Shown one piece after another: positions 45,637 to 55,274 of a stretch of 64,000 bases of DNA. The notes beneath the pieces are model-generated. The model did no database searches, was not told the DNA's origin, and saw only the letters and a list, made by a program, of their open reading frames with translations. Numbering within the stretch: position 1 is the stretch's first letter; each line of letters opens with the position of its first letter. Origin of the DNA: Pseudorhizobium banfieldiae (lineage in GTDB: Bacteria; Pseudomonadota; Alphaproteobacteria; Rhizobiales; Rhizobiaceae); contig NZ_FO082820.1 in the NCBI RefSeq assembly GCF_000967425.1, forward strand, positions 2,938,501-3,002,500, given 5' to 3'. Position numbers and translations under genes: made by a program.

Positions 45637-46242
45637 TCAGGCCGCCGGGTAAGCGGTGGCCCGCATGATCTCCTCCTCGGCGAATGAGTTCACCCAGTCC
45701 GAAAGCGCTGGAAATGCTGCCCGCCACTCCTGTTCGGGGTGACGGAAATCGAGATATTCCAGTGCCGCGCCAACGGCGATCGTCCCGATATGCGGCGCCG
45801 CCAACTGGGCTATCCGTCCCGAGAAATGATTGAGGCCGGCGCTGATACGCAGACGCTGCGCCGCGATCCATTCAGGCCACCTCATTTCGGCCGGCCGGTT
45901 CACCAGTTCGTAGCGAAGGTTGACGGCCGCCTCCATCACGCCATCGGCGATCGACTCCAGAACCTGGATTTCCCATATGTCTGCCGTCTCCGAGCCGTAG
46001 AGGCTTGGCCCCTCCCCCCGACGGTCGATGAAGCGACAGATCGCCCGGCTGTCGTGGATCGGGCCATCCGGCGTCTTCAGCACCGGGATCTTTGCAAGCG
46101 GGTTGATGCCCGCGAGGTGGTCGTTCCTGACCACCGGGTCGACGCGCACGATCTCCAAATGGAGTGAAACTTGCCGCTCCATCGCAGCCATCCGCACCTT
46201 TCGCGCGAATGGCGAGGCGGGGGAATGGAGAAGCGTCAGCAT
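45637..46242 (-). CDS. Glutathione S-transferase-like protein
   Basis: A 201-aa GST-fold protein. The thioredoxin-like N-domain starts MLTLLHSPASPFARKVRMAA, with the SPF-R-KV pattern and a cis-Pro in NPLAKIPVLKTPDG then IHDSRAICRFID. A helical C-domain follows (residues about 85-200). Bacterial GSTs of this kind conjugate or transfer glutathione to electrophiles and are frequent in aromatic-compound catabolic clusters. It starts 2 bp after the SDR gene stop, in the same operon. The substrate cannot be assigned. Confidence 0.9.
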   Translation of the reverse strand: MLTLLHSPASPFARKVRMAAMERQVSLHLEIVRVDPVVRNDHLAGINPLAKIPVLKTPDGPIHDSRAICRFIDRRGEGPSLYGSETADIWEIQVLESIADGVMEAAVNLRYELVNRPAEMRWPEWIAAQRLRISAGLNHFSGRIAQLAAPHIGTIAVGAALEYLDFRHPEQEWRAAFPALSDWVNSFAEEEIMRATAYPAA

Positions 46243-46244
46243 GA

Positions 46245-46925
46245 TCAGATCAGCCCGCCATTCGGCTGAATAATCTGGCCCGAGACCCAGCTCGCGCGGT
46301 CCGATGCGAGAAACGCGACGACAGCGGCCACCTCCTCTGGTCTGCCGACGCGATTGAACGGAGACATCGCGGCCGACCGGGCGACTGCTGCCTCATCCTT
46401 GCCGGCGCGAAAGAGATCGGTATCCACGGGACCCGGTGCCACGCCGTTGACGCGGATGCCCCTGCCAGCGACTTCCTTGGCAAGTGAACGCAGGAGCGCC
46501 TCGACGGCAGCCTTAGTGGCCGCATAGGGCCCGACACCGGGCACGGCATGGCGGACCAGCGATGTCGTCAGCGCAATGATGACACCGCTGTCCTCGACCC
46601 CAGCGGCAGCGGCTTTGAGCACATTGAACGCACCGATGATGTTGGTTTCCACCAGATCGCGCATCCGATCATTGTCGAAAGTCGCAAGCGAACCCGGCGG
46701 GACGTTGATGCCGGCATTGGCGACGACGCAATCCAGCTTGCCGAGCCGTGCCTTTGCCTCGGCGAAGGCGGCCTCGACGCTAGCCGGATCGCGAATGTCC
46801 ACCGGAATTGATCCGTCCTTGCCTGAGGTGGAGGTGGCCTCGACCTTCCACCCCTCCGTGCGCATGGCTTGGACAGTCGCTGCGCCAATTCCGCGTGATC
46901 CACCAACGATCAAAGCCGTCTTCAT
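46245..46925 (-). CDS. Short-chain dehydrogenase/reductase
   Basis: A 226-aa SDR with the Rossmann motif ALIVGGSRGIGAATV at residues 4-18. The NAD-stabilising VVANAGIN (about 72) and the catalytic Tyr-Lys pair in GPYAATKAAVEALLRSLAKE (about 140) are present, with a Ser in ALTTSLVRH about 13 residues earlier. It ends with the typical SDR tail (FLASDRASWVSGQIIQPNGG). It oxidises or reduces an alcohol/ketone with NAD(P). As the most upstream gene of the minus-strand set SDR-GST-SBP-LivH-LivMGF, its promoter should lie in 46926-47088. Confidence 0.93.
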   Translation of the reverse strand: MKTALIVGGSRGIGAATVQAMRTEGWKVEATSTSGKDGSIPVDIRDPASVEAAFAEAKARLGKLDCVVANAGINVPPGSLATFDNDRMRDLVETNIIGAFNVLKAAAAGVEDSGVIIALTTSLVRHAVPGVGPYAATKAAVEALLRSLAKEVAGRGIRVNGVAPGPVDTDLFRAGKDEAAVARSAAMSPFNRVGRPEEVAAVVAFLASDRASWVSGQIIQPNGGLI

Positions 46926-47088
46926 ACAATCCCTCCCTCATCAGAGCCGGCATGACAGGATGTCTGTGCGTACATCCGCTGCCAGATGCTCTTGTGGGCT
47001 GGAACCTGCGCTTTTTTTCCCGCAGCCGCCAATAGGGATTGCGACCAGGTCCATAAGAAGATCGTATAGGAATAAGTGACTGTTAGGA

Positions 47089-47553
47089 TTGGATTTTGAG
47101 TTTTCTCCGACCCCACGCGATGGCCGATCAACCTACAGAAACGCCGACTGGCGATGTCCCGCACGATGCCGCGTACTGCCGCAGTCAAGGCTTCAGGACG
47201 GACGGCTGGTGTTGAAGACACTCGCCCTGCTGGTGAGCATCTTTCTACTGGATGTGGCTACTCTTTGGGCCGTAGCGCATTCGGTGGGCATGGAACTGGC
47301 ACCGGCCCCGGCCTTCATCAGCTTCGTGCTCGCGTCCGTGGTGGCGACATTGTCGCCGGTCCCGCTGGGTTTGGGGACCTTCGAGGGGACGTGTATCGGG
47401 CTCCTCCATGTCATGGGCAGCAGCATCGAGAGCAGTCTGGCTGCGACCTTGATCTTCCGCGGCTTCACCCTGTGGCTTCCGATGCTTCCCGGACTCTGGC
47501 TGATGCGCCGTGAATTGCCCGGTAGGAATGCGCGCAGTGCCGGCCGGGAGTAA
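47089..47553 (+). pseudogene. C-terminal remnant of an LPG-synthase/UPF0104-like membrane protein
   Basis: The frame has about 100 residues of real-looking membrane protein (from about 47194): LVLKTLALLVSIFLLDVATL, SVVATLSPVPLGLGTFEGTC and ATLIFRGFTLWLPMLPGLWL. GLGTFEG and the RGFTLWLP-type helix are typical of the C-terminal part of UPF0104/lysylphosphatidylglycerol-synthase transmembrane proteins, which are about 300 residues or more. The codons from 47089 to 47193 do not look like the family. It is therefore a 5'-truncated remnant. Confidence 0.7.
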
Positions 47554-47689
47554 AGGTCCGCCGGACCCGGCCGTGGTGCGGCGATCAGATGCGGCACCTG
47601 ATCCAAAGGTAGTATCGGCCTCAGGCAATCAATCTACTCGTGTCTCGGCAAGTAGAGGAGTATGTTGCACCTTTAGCCAAACAGGATAG

Positions 47690-47911
47690 ATGGTCTTGCT
47701 TAGGAACTGCAGAGCAATCATCGATAGTGGCCCTGCGGAGGTTGTCGCCGCCTGTGATCTGCTCGCCTCCCGAGCTAACGAGGCAGAGCCAGGGATCATT
47801 CTGCGGATAGCCGTGTCCCTGTACCAGGGTGGCCTAGAGGATCCGCAACGTTTGGCGGATGCCGTTTCTCTTCTATCGACCAGCAAACTCTTCACCGGGA
47901 TGTTCTTCTGA
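47690..47911 (+). CDS. Small hypothetical protein, 73 aa
   Basis: The frame codes for MVLLRNCRAIIDSGPAEVVA and onward, ending LLSTSKLFTGMFF: helical, soluble, no motif known to me. AGGA precedes the ATG by only 3 nt, which is poor. It sits 43 bp before another small same-strand gene, which supports it a little. It could be a chance frame in GC-rich DNA. Confidence 0.4.
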   Translation: MVLLRNCRAIIDSGPAEVVAACDLLASRANEAEPGIILRIAVSLYQGGLEDPQRLADAVSLLSTSKLFTGMFF

Positions 47912-47954
47912 CGTTTGGCAGGCGGGGAAGACCGCGAGATCCCTGGAGGTTGCC

Positions 47955-48176
47955 ATGAAGGCCTTCATCCTCAAGGAAAACATATCGAGATATCAGGCAC
48001 TCCTCGACCAGGAGCAGGACGAAGAGCGTCGCCGGAGGCTCGAGGAGATGCTGGCGTCAGCGCTACGGGAACTGACCCTTGTCCAGGCGCGGAGAAGCGA
48101 CCTTCAGCGTAGTGACGACCCGATTCATGCCGCAGCACAAAGCAGCATGTTCTCGCAAGGCCGTAGGCAGAAATAA
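47955..48176 (+). CDS. Small helical protein of a common rhizobial type, 73 aa
   Basis: The ATG at 47955 has a strong GGAGG 5 nt upstream, which decides it over the longer frame from 47859. The product (MKAFILKENISRYQALLDQE, then QDEERRRRLEEMLASALREL) is charged and should form one long helical hairpin or coiled coil. Short proteins opening with ENI(S/R)-Y/F-x-x-L and such a charged helix are frequent in rhizobia and of unknown role. No membrane segment or metal motif is seen. Confidence 0.72.
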   Translation: MKAFILKENISRYQALLDQEQDEERRRRLEEMLASALRELTLVQARRSDLQRSDDPIHAAAQSSMFSQGRRQK

Positions 48177-48339
48177 GATTGAAGCCACCCCGCACCGACG
48201 TCGGCGACTGTTCCTGCACATCGTGGACAACGAGATGACGCCACGACGTGGCCACGGCCGCTATTGATGGACATCAACGAATGCGCGCCAATATCCGCTA
48301 GCCTTGTTCCGCAATGATCAACCGACCGTAAGAACCACC

Positions 48340-49962
48340 ATGGCTGCCGAACCTACCATCTCTTTTCACGGTGCAGCCGGTGGCGTGACGGGTTCCTGCT
48401 TCCTCCTACGGGCAAATGAGCGAAGCATTCTGATTGATTGCGGCCTCTTCCAAGGCTCCAAGACCGAGAAGGAGCTAAGCTACCGCGCCTTCCCCTTCTC
48501 CCCATCAACCGTTGATGCGGTGATCCTCACCCACTCACACATCGACCACAGCGGCTTGCTTCCAAAGCTGGTGAAGGAGGGATATCGCGGGCCGATCTAC
48601 TGCACGCCAGCCTCGCTCGACCTATGCGCGGTCATGCTGCCCGATTCCGCCCACATCCAGGAGATGGAGGTGGAGCAGCTCAACCGCCGCAACAGACGCC
48701 GCGGTCGACCGATCGTGTCTCCGATCTACACGTCTGCCGACGCCGCAAACACCCTCGTCCAGATGCGTACGCTTCCGTACCGGCAGTGGTGTGATGATCT
48801 TGAAGACACCCGTTTCCGGCTATGGAATGCCGGCCACCTTCTCGGCTCCGCGTCGGTGGAACTCGAAATCAGGCTTCAGACGGAAACGCTTCGCATCCTC
48901 TTTTCCGGAGACATCGGACCACAGGGCAAGCTTCTTCAGCATGAGCCGGAGGCACCCGCACAGTGGGACTATGTAATCTGTGAGAGCACGTATGGCGACG
49001 AAGACCGAGTGGACATTAGTCCGGAGCAGCGGAGGGCGCTGCTGCGAGAGGAAGTCAACCGGGCCGCCCGGAGTCCCAACGGCGCACTCGTCATCCCTTC
49101 CTTTGCCGTTGACAGAACCCAGGAACTGCTGACGGATCTTGTTGTGCTGATGGATCAGGATCTGATTTCCCCCTGTCCGGTGGTTATAGATTCTCCGCTG
49201 GCCTCAAGAGCCACCGGAGTGTTCAGGCGCAATGTATCGGAACTGGAAAGGGGAGACCTGTTGCAGCGCGCGCTCTCCTCCCGCCACGTGCGCTTTACAG
49301 AAACATTCGAACAGTCCAAGGCCCTTGACGATCAGATGGAGTTCCACATCGTCATCGCGGCAAGCGGGATGTGCGAGGCTGGCAGGATTAGACATCGCTT
49401 GAAAAGATGGCTGTGGCGTGAGGAAGCAACAGTCCTGCTCGTCGGCTATCAAGCCGAGGGCACATTGGGGAGATTGCTTGAGCAGGGAGCACGGACTGTC
49501 CGCATCCAGGGCGACGACATCGCCGTGAAAGCAAGCATCCGAAACCTGGACGTGTACAGCGGCCATGCTGACGCGAAAGAGCTTGTCGATTGGATCAGAC
49601 AGCGGCTCCCGATCAAAACTTCGTTGTTTCTTGTGCATGGTGAGACCTCTGCTTTAGAAGGGCTGCACCGCAGAATCGAGGATATCGATCCGGGCTTTTC
49701 CATCATCCAGCCGTCATTGGATTCGACCTACATGCTCGGACGCAGTGAGAGCAAGCAGACGTCACCTGAAGTTCCTCCCCGACTGCCTCCGCTTCAAGTT
49801 GGAAGTCGCGACTGGCACAACGACTTCCAGGGATTCGTTCTTGACCTTCAGGAGCGGCTTGCCACGGCTGCCGATGATAAGGCCCGCCGCGTAATCCTGC
49901 GACGCGTGATGGGAGCCTTGGATGAGGATGAGAGGAGCACCGGCAGATCAAGCCGTGACTAG
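48340..49962 (+). CDS. MBL-fold beta-CASP metallo-hydrolase (RNA-specificity type)
   Basis: A 540-aa zinc hydrolase. The metallo-beta-lactamase domain has VILTHSHIDHSGLLPKL (HxHxDH, about residue 64), NAGHLLGSASVELEI (His) and ILFSGDIGP (Asp). The beta-CASP insert has VIPSFAVDRTQELL and VIAASGMCEAGRIRHRL, and the C-terminal metal/RNA block includes VYSGHADAKELVDWI and LVHGE. Family members (CPSF-73, YsH1-like) cut RNA, and bacterial ones are often stress-associated; RNase J lacks this exact pattern. The frame is open from a TTG at 48304, but the family sequence begins at MAAEPTISFHGAAGGVTGS. Confidence 0.9.
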   Translation: MAAEPTISFHGAAGGVTGSCFLLRANERSILIDCGLFQGSKTEKELSYRAFPFSPSTVDAVILTHSHIDHSGLLPKLVKEGYRGPIYCTPASLDLCAVMLPDSAHIQEMEVEQLNRRNRRRGRPIVSPIYTSADAANTLVQMRTLPYRQWCDDLEDTRFRLWNAGHLLGSASVELEIRLQTETLRILFSGDIGPQGKLLQHEPEAPAQWDYVICESTYGDEDRVDISPEQRRALLREEVNRAARSPNGALVIPSFAVDRTQELLTDLVVLMDQDLISPCPVVIDSPLASRATGVFRRNVSELERGDLLQRALSSRHVRFTETFEQSKALDDQMEFHIVIAASGMCEAGRIRHRLKRWLWREEATVLLVGYQAEGTLGRLLEQGARTVRIQGDDIAVKASIRNLDVYSGHADAKELVDWIRQRLPIKTSLFLVHGETSALEGLHRRIEDIDPGFSIIQPSLDSTYMLGRSESKQTSPEVPPRLPPLQVGSRDWHNDFQGFVLDLQERLATAADDKARRVILRRVMGALDEDERSTGRSSRD

Positions 49963-50192
49963 CTTATGGATCTGACGTGCTTGCCGCTGGATATCGAAGG
50001 TGCGGCTTCAGTTTCCGTACTGTTGCCGCCGTCCTGAGAATGGTCAGAGGTACCGCTCCACCTCGCCAGCCTCCTTGTTCGGCGGTCAGCGCGTTAAGCG
50101 TTCTAACATTGAAGCCGGTCCTCAAGGGGAAGAGAGCCGGCTCGGAAGAGAGATGCTCCAGTATGATTATCAGGACGTCCGGGCTTAGATAG

Positions 50193-50456
50193 TCAATGCC
50201 GGTCAAACTGCCGATCTATATAGTCGATCCAGTCTCGGACATTGCCAAGTAGGACTTTTAGATCGTAGCGCCACTCCAAGAGAAGCAAACGCCAGTTCAT
50301 CCCCTCGCATGGACGTCCCGCCTGCGCCATCAGGCCGCGAAGGAAGTCCATCTTCGCGGTCGGGGAGGTGTGGAGATCATGCACACGATCACGCGATGGA
50401 GAGTAGGCGGTCCTTGGTAACTCTTCTTGCAAACCGACTTGCGATATAGAACGCAT
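50193..50456 (-). CDS. Small hypothetical protein, 87 aa
   Basis: The ATG at 50456 is preceded by GGAGGAGGACACGTG, an excellent ribosome-binding site, which supports a real gene and fixes the start inside a longer open frame. The product begins MRSISQVGLQEELPRTAYSP and ends WRLLLLEWRYDLKVLLGNVR then DWIDYIDRQFDRH: soluble, acidic-aromatic helical C-terminus, no known motif. It is isolated on the minus strand downstream of the sugar ABC genes and faces the beta-CASP gene. Function unknown. Confidence 0.68.
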   Translation of the reverse strand: MRSISQVGLQEELPRTAYSPSRDRVHDLHTSPTAKMDFLRGLMAQAGRPCEGMNWRLLLLEWRYDLKVLLGNVRDWIDYIDRQFDRH

Positions 50457-50626
50457 CACGTGTCCTCCTCCAGAATACACTTCAGCTTCAACAATCATAC
50501 GCCGGTCGTCGCATTTGGGAAACCAGGTGGCGTGATCACAGTGTAGAAAGACCGCCGCAAAAAATCTTCCGAGACGGAAGGGCACGTGGCTACGGTGACG
50601 GACGGCAGACCCAGCGAGTGGCAGAT

Positions 50627-51733
50627 CTAGAGCCGTTTGCCCGTGGTCGGGTCGAACAGCTTTGCCTTGCGCATATCGACTTCGAAGCAAAAGGGCGAAC
50701 CTTCCGCCACCCGCGCCTCAGGCCTCACCCGCGCGATCGCCTCTGTTCCACCCAGCAGGAAGACAAACATGATGTCGGGTCCGGTAGGTTCAACGACGTC
50801 CACAATCCGCTCGAAGGAGCAGAGCATCGCCTGCTGGCTGTGGCCGCCTGGATGGGTGATGATTTCTGGTCGGAGGCCGAGGTATACTTCGCGGCCCCGA
50901 TAATCCGTCACTCGTCCTGCGAGATCTTCCGGCAATTGGAACCGCACCTCGCCCTGGATGTCTCGTACCACTGCGGCGACGGGCTCCTCCGGCGATATCG
51001 TCGCCTTTATGATGTTCATCGGCGGGGACCCCATGAAGCTGGCTACGAAGAGATCAACGGGCGCCTCATAGATCTCGTCTGGCGTTCCCACTTGGCGGAT
51101 CGTGCCATTGTCCATCACCGCGATACGAGAGGCCAGCGTCATCGCCTCGATCTGGTCATGCGTGACATAGATCGTGGTCTTGCCGAACTGCTTGTGCAGC
51201 CGCCTTATCTCCGTGCGCATCTCGATCCTGAGCTTCGCATCGAGGTTTGAAAGCGGCTCGTCGAACAGGAAGACCTCCGGCTGACGCACCAGCGCCCGCC
51301 CCATTGCGACGCGCTGGCGTTGTCCACCCGAAAGCTGGCCCGGCTTGCGCTCGAGAAGATGGTCAATGTGCAGGAGCTCAGCGAATTCCTTCACCACCCG
51401 CTCCTGCTCCTCATGTGGCACACGTCGCGTCTCTAAGCCGAACGTCATGTTCCGGTGCACGCTTTTGGTCGGATAAAGCGCGTAGGATTGGAAAACCATT
51501 GCGATGTTGCGATCTCGCGGAGGGACATCGTTGACGCGCTCGGCGCCAATGAAGATGTCGCCGCTGCTCAACCCCTCCAGCCCGGCCACGAGGTTGAGCA
51601 ATGTCGACTTGCCGCAGCCGGAGGGTCCGACAAGTACGACGAATTCGCCATCCTCGATGTCCAGATCAACGCCCCTGATCACTTCAGTCGTGCCGAACCT
51701 CTTCCAGATCTTCCTCAGGCTTACACCAGCCAT
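50627..51733 (-). CDS. Sugar ABC transporter ATP-binding protein (UgpC/MalK type)
   Basis: A 368-aa ATPase. Walker [13 protein letters not shown] (about residue 37), Q-loop FQSYALYP, signature [15 protein letters not shown] (about 134), Walker [17 protein letters not shown] and H-loop [12 protein letters not shown]. The C-terminal TOBE/OB regulatory domain covers about 240-368, as in UgpC and MalK. It energises the two permeases encoded just upstream; its ATG is 4 bp after their stop. It is the last gene of the sugar importer operon. Confidence 0.95.
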   Translation of the reverse strand: MAGVSLRKIWKRFGTTEVIRGVDLDIEDGEFVVLVGPSGCGKSTLLNLVAGLEGLSSGDIFIGAERVNDVPPRDRNIAMVFQSYALYPTKSVHRNMTFGLETRRVPHEEQERVVKEFAELLHIDHLLERKPGQLSGGQRQRVAMGRALVRQPEVFLFDEPLSNLDAKLRIEMRTEIRRLHKQFGKTTIYVTHDQIEAMTLASRIAVMDNGTIRQVGTPDEIYEAPVDLFVASFMGSPPMNIIKATISPEEPVAAVVRDIQGEVRFQLPEDLAGRVTDYRGREVYLGLRPEIITHPGGHSQQAMLCSFERIVDVVEPTGPDIMFVFLLGGTEAIARVRPEARVAEGSPFCFEVDMRKAKLFDPTTGKRL

Positions 51734-51736
51734 GCC

Positions 51737-52627
51737 TCAACCTTTCACAGCGCCGGCTGCGAGCCCGCGAACGAAGTACTTCCCGGCGACCACGTAGACC
51801 AGCAGCGTCGGCAGGGCCGCCAGGATCGCGGCGGCCATGTCGACATTGTATTCCTTGACCCCGGTACTGGTGGCGACGATGTTGTTCAGGGCGACCGTGG
51901 CCGGATTGCTGTCGCCGACGGTGAAGGCGGCGCCGAACAGGAAGTCGTTCCATATCTGCGTGAACTGCCAGATCACCGTGACCACGATTGCCGACGGCGC
52001 CATCGGCAACATGATCTTGAAGAAAATGCCGAAGAATCCCGCCCCGTCGGTCTTTGCCGCCTGGACGATGCCGTCCGGGACGCCGATGAAGAAATTGCGG
52101 AAGAAGAGCGTCGTGAACGCCAGGCCATAGACGACGTGCACGAGGACGAGCCCGCTGACGCTGCCCGCCAGTTGGAGGTAACCAAGGGCTCTGGCCATCG
52201 GCAGAAGGACCACCTGAAACGGAATGAACGCGCCGAACAGCATCATGGCAAAGACCACGTCGGCACCTCGAAACCGCCACTTCGTCAACGCATAGCCATT
52301 GATCGCACCAAGCGCGGTCGACAGGATGACGGCGGGAACCACCATCATCACCGAGTTCCACATATATGGTGCAAGCCCGGTACAGCGAACGCCGACACAG
52401 GCAGAACTCCAGGCCTTGCTCCAGGCGTCGAAACTGATCTCCCGCGGCATGCTGAGAAGGGAGCCAGTCCTGATTTCTTCCAGCGACTTCAGTGACGTCG
52501 AGACCATCACCAGAAGCGGGATCAGGTAGTAGAGGCAGAAAAGCACAAGCACGGCGAAGAGGAGCAGGCGCAGCATGGTATTCGCGATCCCCCTCGGTGT
52601 GACGATCCCATCGGTGCGCTTCGTCAT
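51737..52627 (-). CDS. Carbohydrate ABC transporter permease (MalG type)
   Basis: A 296-aa inner-membrane permease with six helices. The first helix lies near residues 18-40 (LLLFAVLVLFCLYYLIPLLV), and the EAA loop reads IVQAAKTDGAGFFGIFFKIM near residue 205. It forms the CUT1 channel with the partner permease. Its start overlaps the partner gene's stop (ATGA), so the two are translationally coupled. The long loop with CVGVRCTG near residue 78 resembles glucose/mannose-type transporters. Confidence 0.94.
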   Translation of the reverse strand: MTKRTDGIVTPRGIANTMLRLLLFAVLVLFCLYYLIPLLVMVSTSLKSLEEIRTGSLLSMPREISFDAWSKAWSSACVGVRCTGLAPYMWNSVMMVVPAVILSTALGAINGYALTKWRFRGADVVFAMMLFGAFIPFQVVLLPMARALGYLQLAGSVSGLVLVHVVYGLAFTTLFFRNFFIGVPDGIVQAAKTDGAGFFGIFFKIMLPMAPSAIVVTVIWQFTQIWNDFLFGAAFTVGDSNPATVALNNIVATSTGVKEYNVDMAAAILAALPTLLVYVVAGKYFVRGLAAGAVKG

Positions 52628-53517
52628 CTCCTGCCCTCCCGCAGTTCGGAGTAGAGGTATGGCACGATCACGGCGACGACCGTCGCCAGCATCATGACGG
52701 CACTGGCTGCAGCAATTCCCAGTTCGCTGCGCTGAAAGGCGAAGGCATACATGAAGGTTGCCGGCATGTCGGTGGCATAGCCCGGCCCTCCCGCAGTCAG
52801 CGCCACCACCAGGTCATAGCTCTTGATCGAAAGGTGCGCCAGGATCACCACCGAGGAGAAAAAGACGGGGCGGATGATCGGCAGTACGATACCGAAATAG
52901 GTCCGGAAGGGGCCAGCCCCGTCGATCGCCGCCGCCTTGAGAAGTTCGTCGTCGACGGATCGCAGCCCAGCCAGGAAGAGCGCCATCACATAGCCGGAAG
53001 ACTGCCAGACCCCCGCGATGACCACCGTGTAGATCGCCATCTGCGGGTCAACGATCCAGTCGAACCGGAAATCGGAGAAGCCCCACTCGTGCATGAGCCG
53101 CTCGATCCCGAGCGTCGGATTGAGGATCCACTTCCATGCCGTGCCCGTGACGATGAAGGATAGCGCCATGGGGTAGAGGTAGATGGTGCGCAGTAGGCCT
53201 TCCGCGCGGATGCGCTGGTCGAGCAGCACCGCCAGAAGTCCGCCGATCAGCAGGCAACCCAGGATGAACAGGCTGGTGAAGATGAAGAGATTGGTGACTG
53301 CGATGTACCATCGAGGAGTCGACCAGAGCCGCTGATACTGGTGGAGCCCCTGCAGGGTGTAATCCGGCATCACGCCCGACTTCGTGAAGGATATGTAGAT
53401 GGTCCAGGCGATGAAGCCATAGACGAAGAACAAGCTGATCGCGAAGAGCGGCGATACCACGATCTGCGGAAGCCAACGCTCGACCGATCTCTCCAGTGCA
53501 ACCGTAGCCTTCCGCAT
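52624..53517 (-). CDS. Carbohydrate ABC transporter permease (MalF type)
   Basis: A 297-aa six-helix permease. The ATG at 53517 with GGGGGGAG 3 nt upstream is preferred over the frame start at 53595. First helix IVVSPLFAISLFFVYGFIAW; EAA loop ELLKAAAIDGAGPFRTYFGI near residue 205; C-terminus LATVVAVIVPYLYSELREGR. It pairs with the MalG-type permease, whose gene overlaps by 4 bp. A strong stem-loop separates it from the binding-protein gene upstream. Confidence 0.94.
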   Translation of the reverse strand: MRKATVALERSVERWLPQIVVSPLFAISLFFVYGFIAWTIYISFTKSGVMPDYTLQGLHQYQRLWSTPRWYIAVTNLFIFTSLFILGCLLIGGLLAVLLDQRIRAEGLLRTIYLYPMALSFIVTGTAWKWILNPTLGIERLMHEWGFSDFRFDWIVDPQMAIYTVVIAGVWQSSGYVMALFLAGLRSVDDELLKAAAIDGAGPFRTYFGIVLPIIRPVFFSSVVILAHLSIKSYDLVVALTAGGPGYATDMPATFMYAFAFQRSELGIAAASAVMMLATVVAVIVPYLYSELREGRR

Positions 53518-53553
53518 GAACTCCCCCCGGACTTGCAGCATGTACGCCTTGCC

Positions 53554-53583
53554 GTTCGGAGCCGCCTGTTGGCGGCCCCGAAC
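53554..53583 (-). terminator. Stem-loop between sugar-binding-protein gene and permease genes
   Basis: GTTCGGGGCCGCC and GGCGGCTCCGAAC (minus-strand reading) pair over 13 bp with one G-U and a 4-nt loop. It starts 8 bp after the binding-protein stop. No T tract follows, so it more probably stabilises the binding-protein mRNA and lowers permease expression. Confidence 0.7.
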
Positions 53584-53591
53584 CTTATGCC

Positions 53592-54842
53592 TCATCCGGC
53601 CCGCTGGACCGCCGCAGCGAGTTGCTTGACCGCATCTTCGGAACTCTGGTCGGAGTTGAAGAAGTTGGTGACCGCATCGAGGAACTCGCCACGGACGGTT
53701 CGCGGAACGGCCATCTCATGTGCCATCGACGGCAGCAGGGAATTGTCGGCCGTCGCCCGCTGAAGGTCCTCGTGTGATTTCACCGCGCATTCGTCGAAGC
53801 CATCGAGCGATACGTCGGTGCGCGCGGGGATGGAGCCCTTCGCCATGTTGAAGGTCTTCTGGAAGTCCGGCGACATGATGAGCTTGGCGAGCAGCTTCTG
53901 CCCCTCCACCTCATCCGGATCGGCGACCTTGAAGAAGGTAAAGCTGTCGGAATTGAGCAGGAAGCCATTGCCCGGAGTTGGGATGCAGAGAAAGTCCTTG
54001 CCGGGCACCTTGCCGGCCGCAAGGAATTCGCCCTTCGCCCAATCACCCATGATCTGGAATGCCGCCTCACCATTCATCACCATCGAGGTGGCGAGGTTCC
54101 AGTCGCGCCCGGAGAACCCCGGATCCACGTAACCGCGGAGCTGGCGCATCTGGTTGAATACCTTGACCATGGTATCGCTCGTCAGGGCTTCCTGATCGAG
54201 TTCGACGAGCGCCTTTCGATAGAAGTCGGGACCGCCCAGTCCAAGTACCACCGTCTCAAACACGGTTGCATCCTGCCAAGGCTGTCCACCATGCGCGAGC
54301 GGCGTGATGCCTGCGGCCATCAGCTTGTCCGCAACCGCGTTGAATTCATCCCAGGTCGTCGGAATCTCGGCGTCGACCTTGCCCAACACCTCAGGATTGA
54401 CCCACATCCAGTCGACGCGATGGATGTTGACAGGTGCCGCAACATACTTTCCTTCATATTTCATGATCTCCGCCAGCACTGGCGGAAGCTCGTCGTCCCA
54501 GCGCTCCGCCGTTGCGACATCTTCCACGTCGGCGAGAGCCCCCTGACGCGCCCATTCCTGGATACCAGGACCCTTGAGCTGTACTGCAGCTGGCGGATTT
54601 CCTCCCACGACGCGAGCGCGCAGCGCGGTCATGGCGGCGTCTCCGCCTCCACCGGCGATCGGGGAATCGATCCAGGTGCCGCCTTCGGCCTCGAAGGACT
54701 TCTTCAATTCTCCGACCGCCTTAGCTTCCCCGCCCGACGTCCACCAGTGCAGGACTTCCACCTTACCGCCCGCAAGCGCGGGTAAGGGCAGCACCAGCGC
54801 GCCCGTTGCGACCGCCGCCATCAGGTAATTCCTCATACGCAT
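53592..54842 (-). CDS. Sugar ABC transporter substrate-binding protein (CUT1, glucose/mannose-like)
   Basis: A 416-aa periplasmic binding protein with a signal peptide (MRMRNYLMAAVATGALVLPL, cleavage after ALA). The mature start VEVLHWWTSGGEAKAVGELK and the block AAPVNIHRVDWMWVNPEVLG are typical of the GtsA-like glucose/mannose binders. Later segments AFQIMGDWAKGEFLAAG and a Cys pair (FLCIPTPG, DECAVK) also fit this group. It is the first gene of the binding protein-permease-permease-ATPase operon. No regulator or catabolic gene accompanies the importer, so glucose or a related hexose is only the best guess. Confidence 0.92.
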   Translation of the reverse strand: MRMRNYLMAAVATGALVLPLPALAGGKVEVLHWWTSGGEAKAVGELKKSFEAEGGTWIDSPIAGGGGDAAMTALRARVVGGNPPAAVQLKGPGIQEWARQGALADVEDVATAERWDDELPPVLAEIMKYEGKYVAAPVNIHRVDWMWVNPEVLGKVDAEIPTTWDEFNAVADKLMAAGITPLAHGGQPWQDATVFETVVLGLGGPDFYRKALVELDQEALTSDTMVKVFNQMRQLRGYVDPGFSGRDWNLATSMVMNGEAAFQIMGDWAKGEFLAAGKVPGKDFLCIPTPGNGFLLNSDSFTFFKVADPDEVEGQKLLAKLIMSPDFQKTFNMAKGSIPARTDVSLDGFDECAVKSHEDLQRATADNSLLPSMAHEMAVPRTVRGEFLDAVTNFFNSDQSSEDAVKQLAAAVQRAG

Positions 54843-55274
54843 GCTGACCTCCTCTTGTGTCTTTCCTCTGGTTCTGCGTGCCGGACCTAAAGCTCGGCGA
54901 TCAACAGCGTTTGCCGCTCAGGAGACGCCAACCCGCCGATTACGCGTCGATAGTGGGACTGTGCTTCAGGAGGATCATTGATGCCGGTCAAAATTCGAAC
55001 ATCGGCGGCTCGCCGTCACCAATCAGGCCTATTCCGGCACTTACGTGCTATATGAACTTGAGCGCAACTCCAACGCGAGGAGGCGCGAGAATGCTGATGG
55101 TGACCATAGTGGACGGAGCGCGAGGGTGCGCAGGTATATCTCATCCACGAAAACCTCGGTGGGCTCTTGGTGCGGAAGGAATGCCCCCTCCCTCTTCCAA
55201 CGCATCGCCACCCCACATAGGAGTCGAGCGGTGACACGAGAATGAATGTGAGGCGTGAGCAACTGTAGATCAAG
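54843..55274. other. Intergenic region, no gene recognised
   Basis: A 432-bp stretch between two divergent genes: the sugar-binding-protein gene (minus) and the exonuclease (plus). It must contain both promoters. Frames of up to 125 codons exist but show no motif or ribosome-binding site. No hairpin of note. Confidence 0.4.

Noticed and set aside
49964..50206. 80-codon minus-strand frame with TTG start
   Set aside because: Weak start, no clear ribosome-binding site of its own, no motif; could be real but not supported enough.
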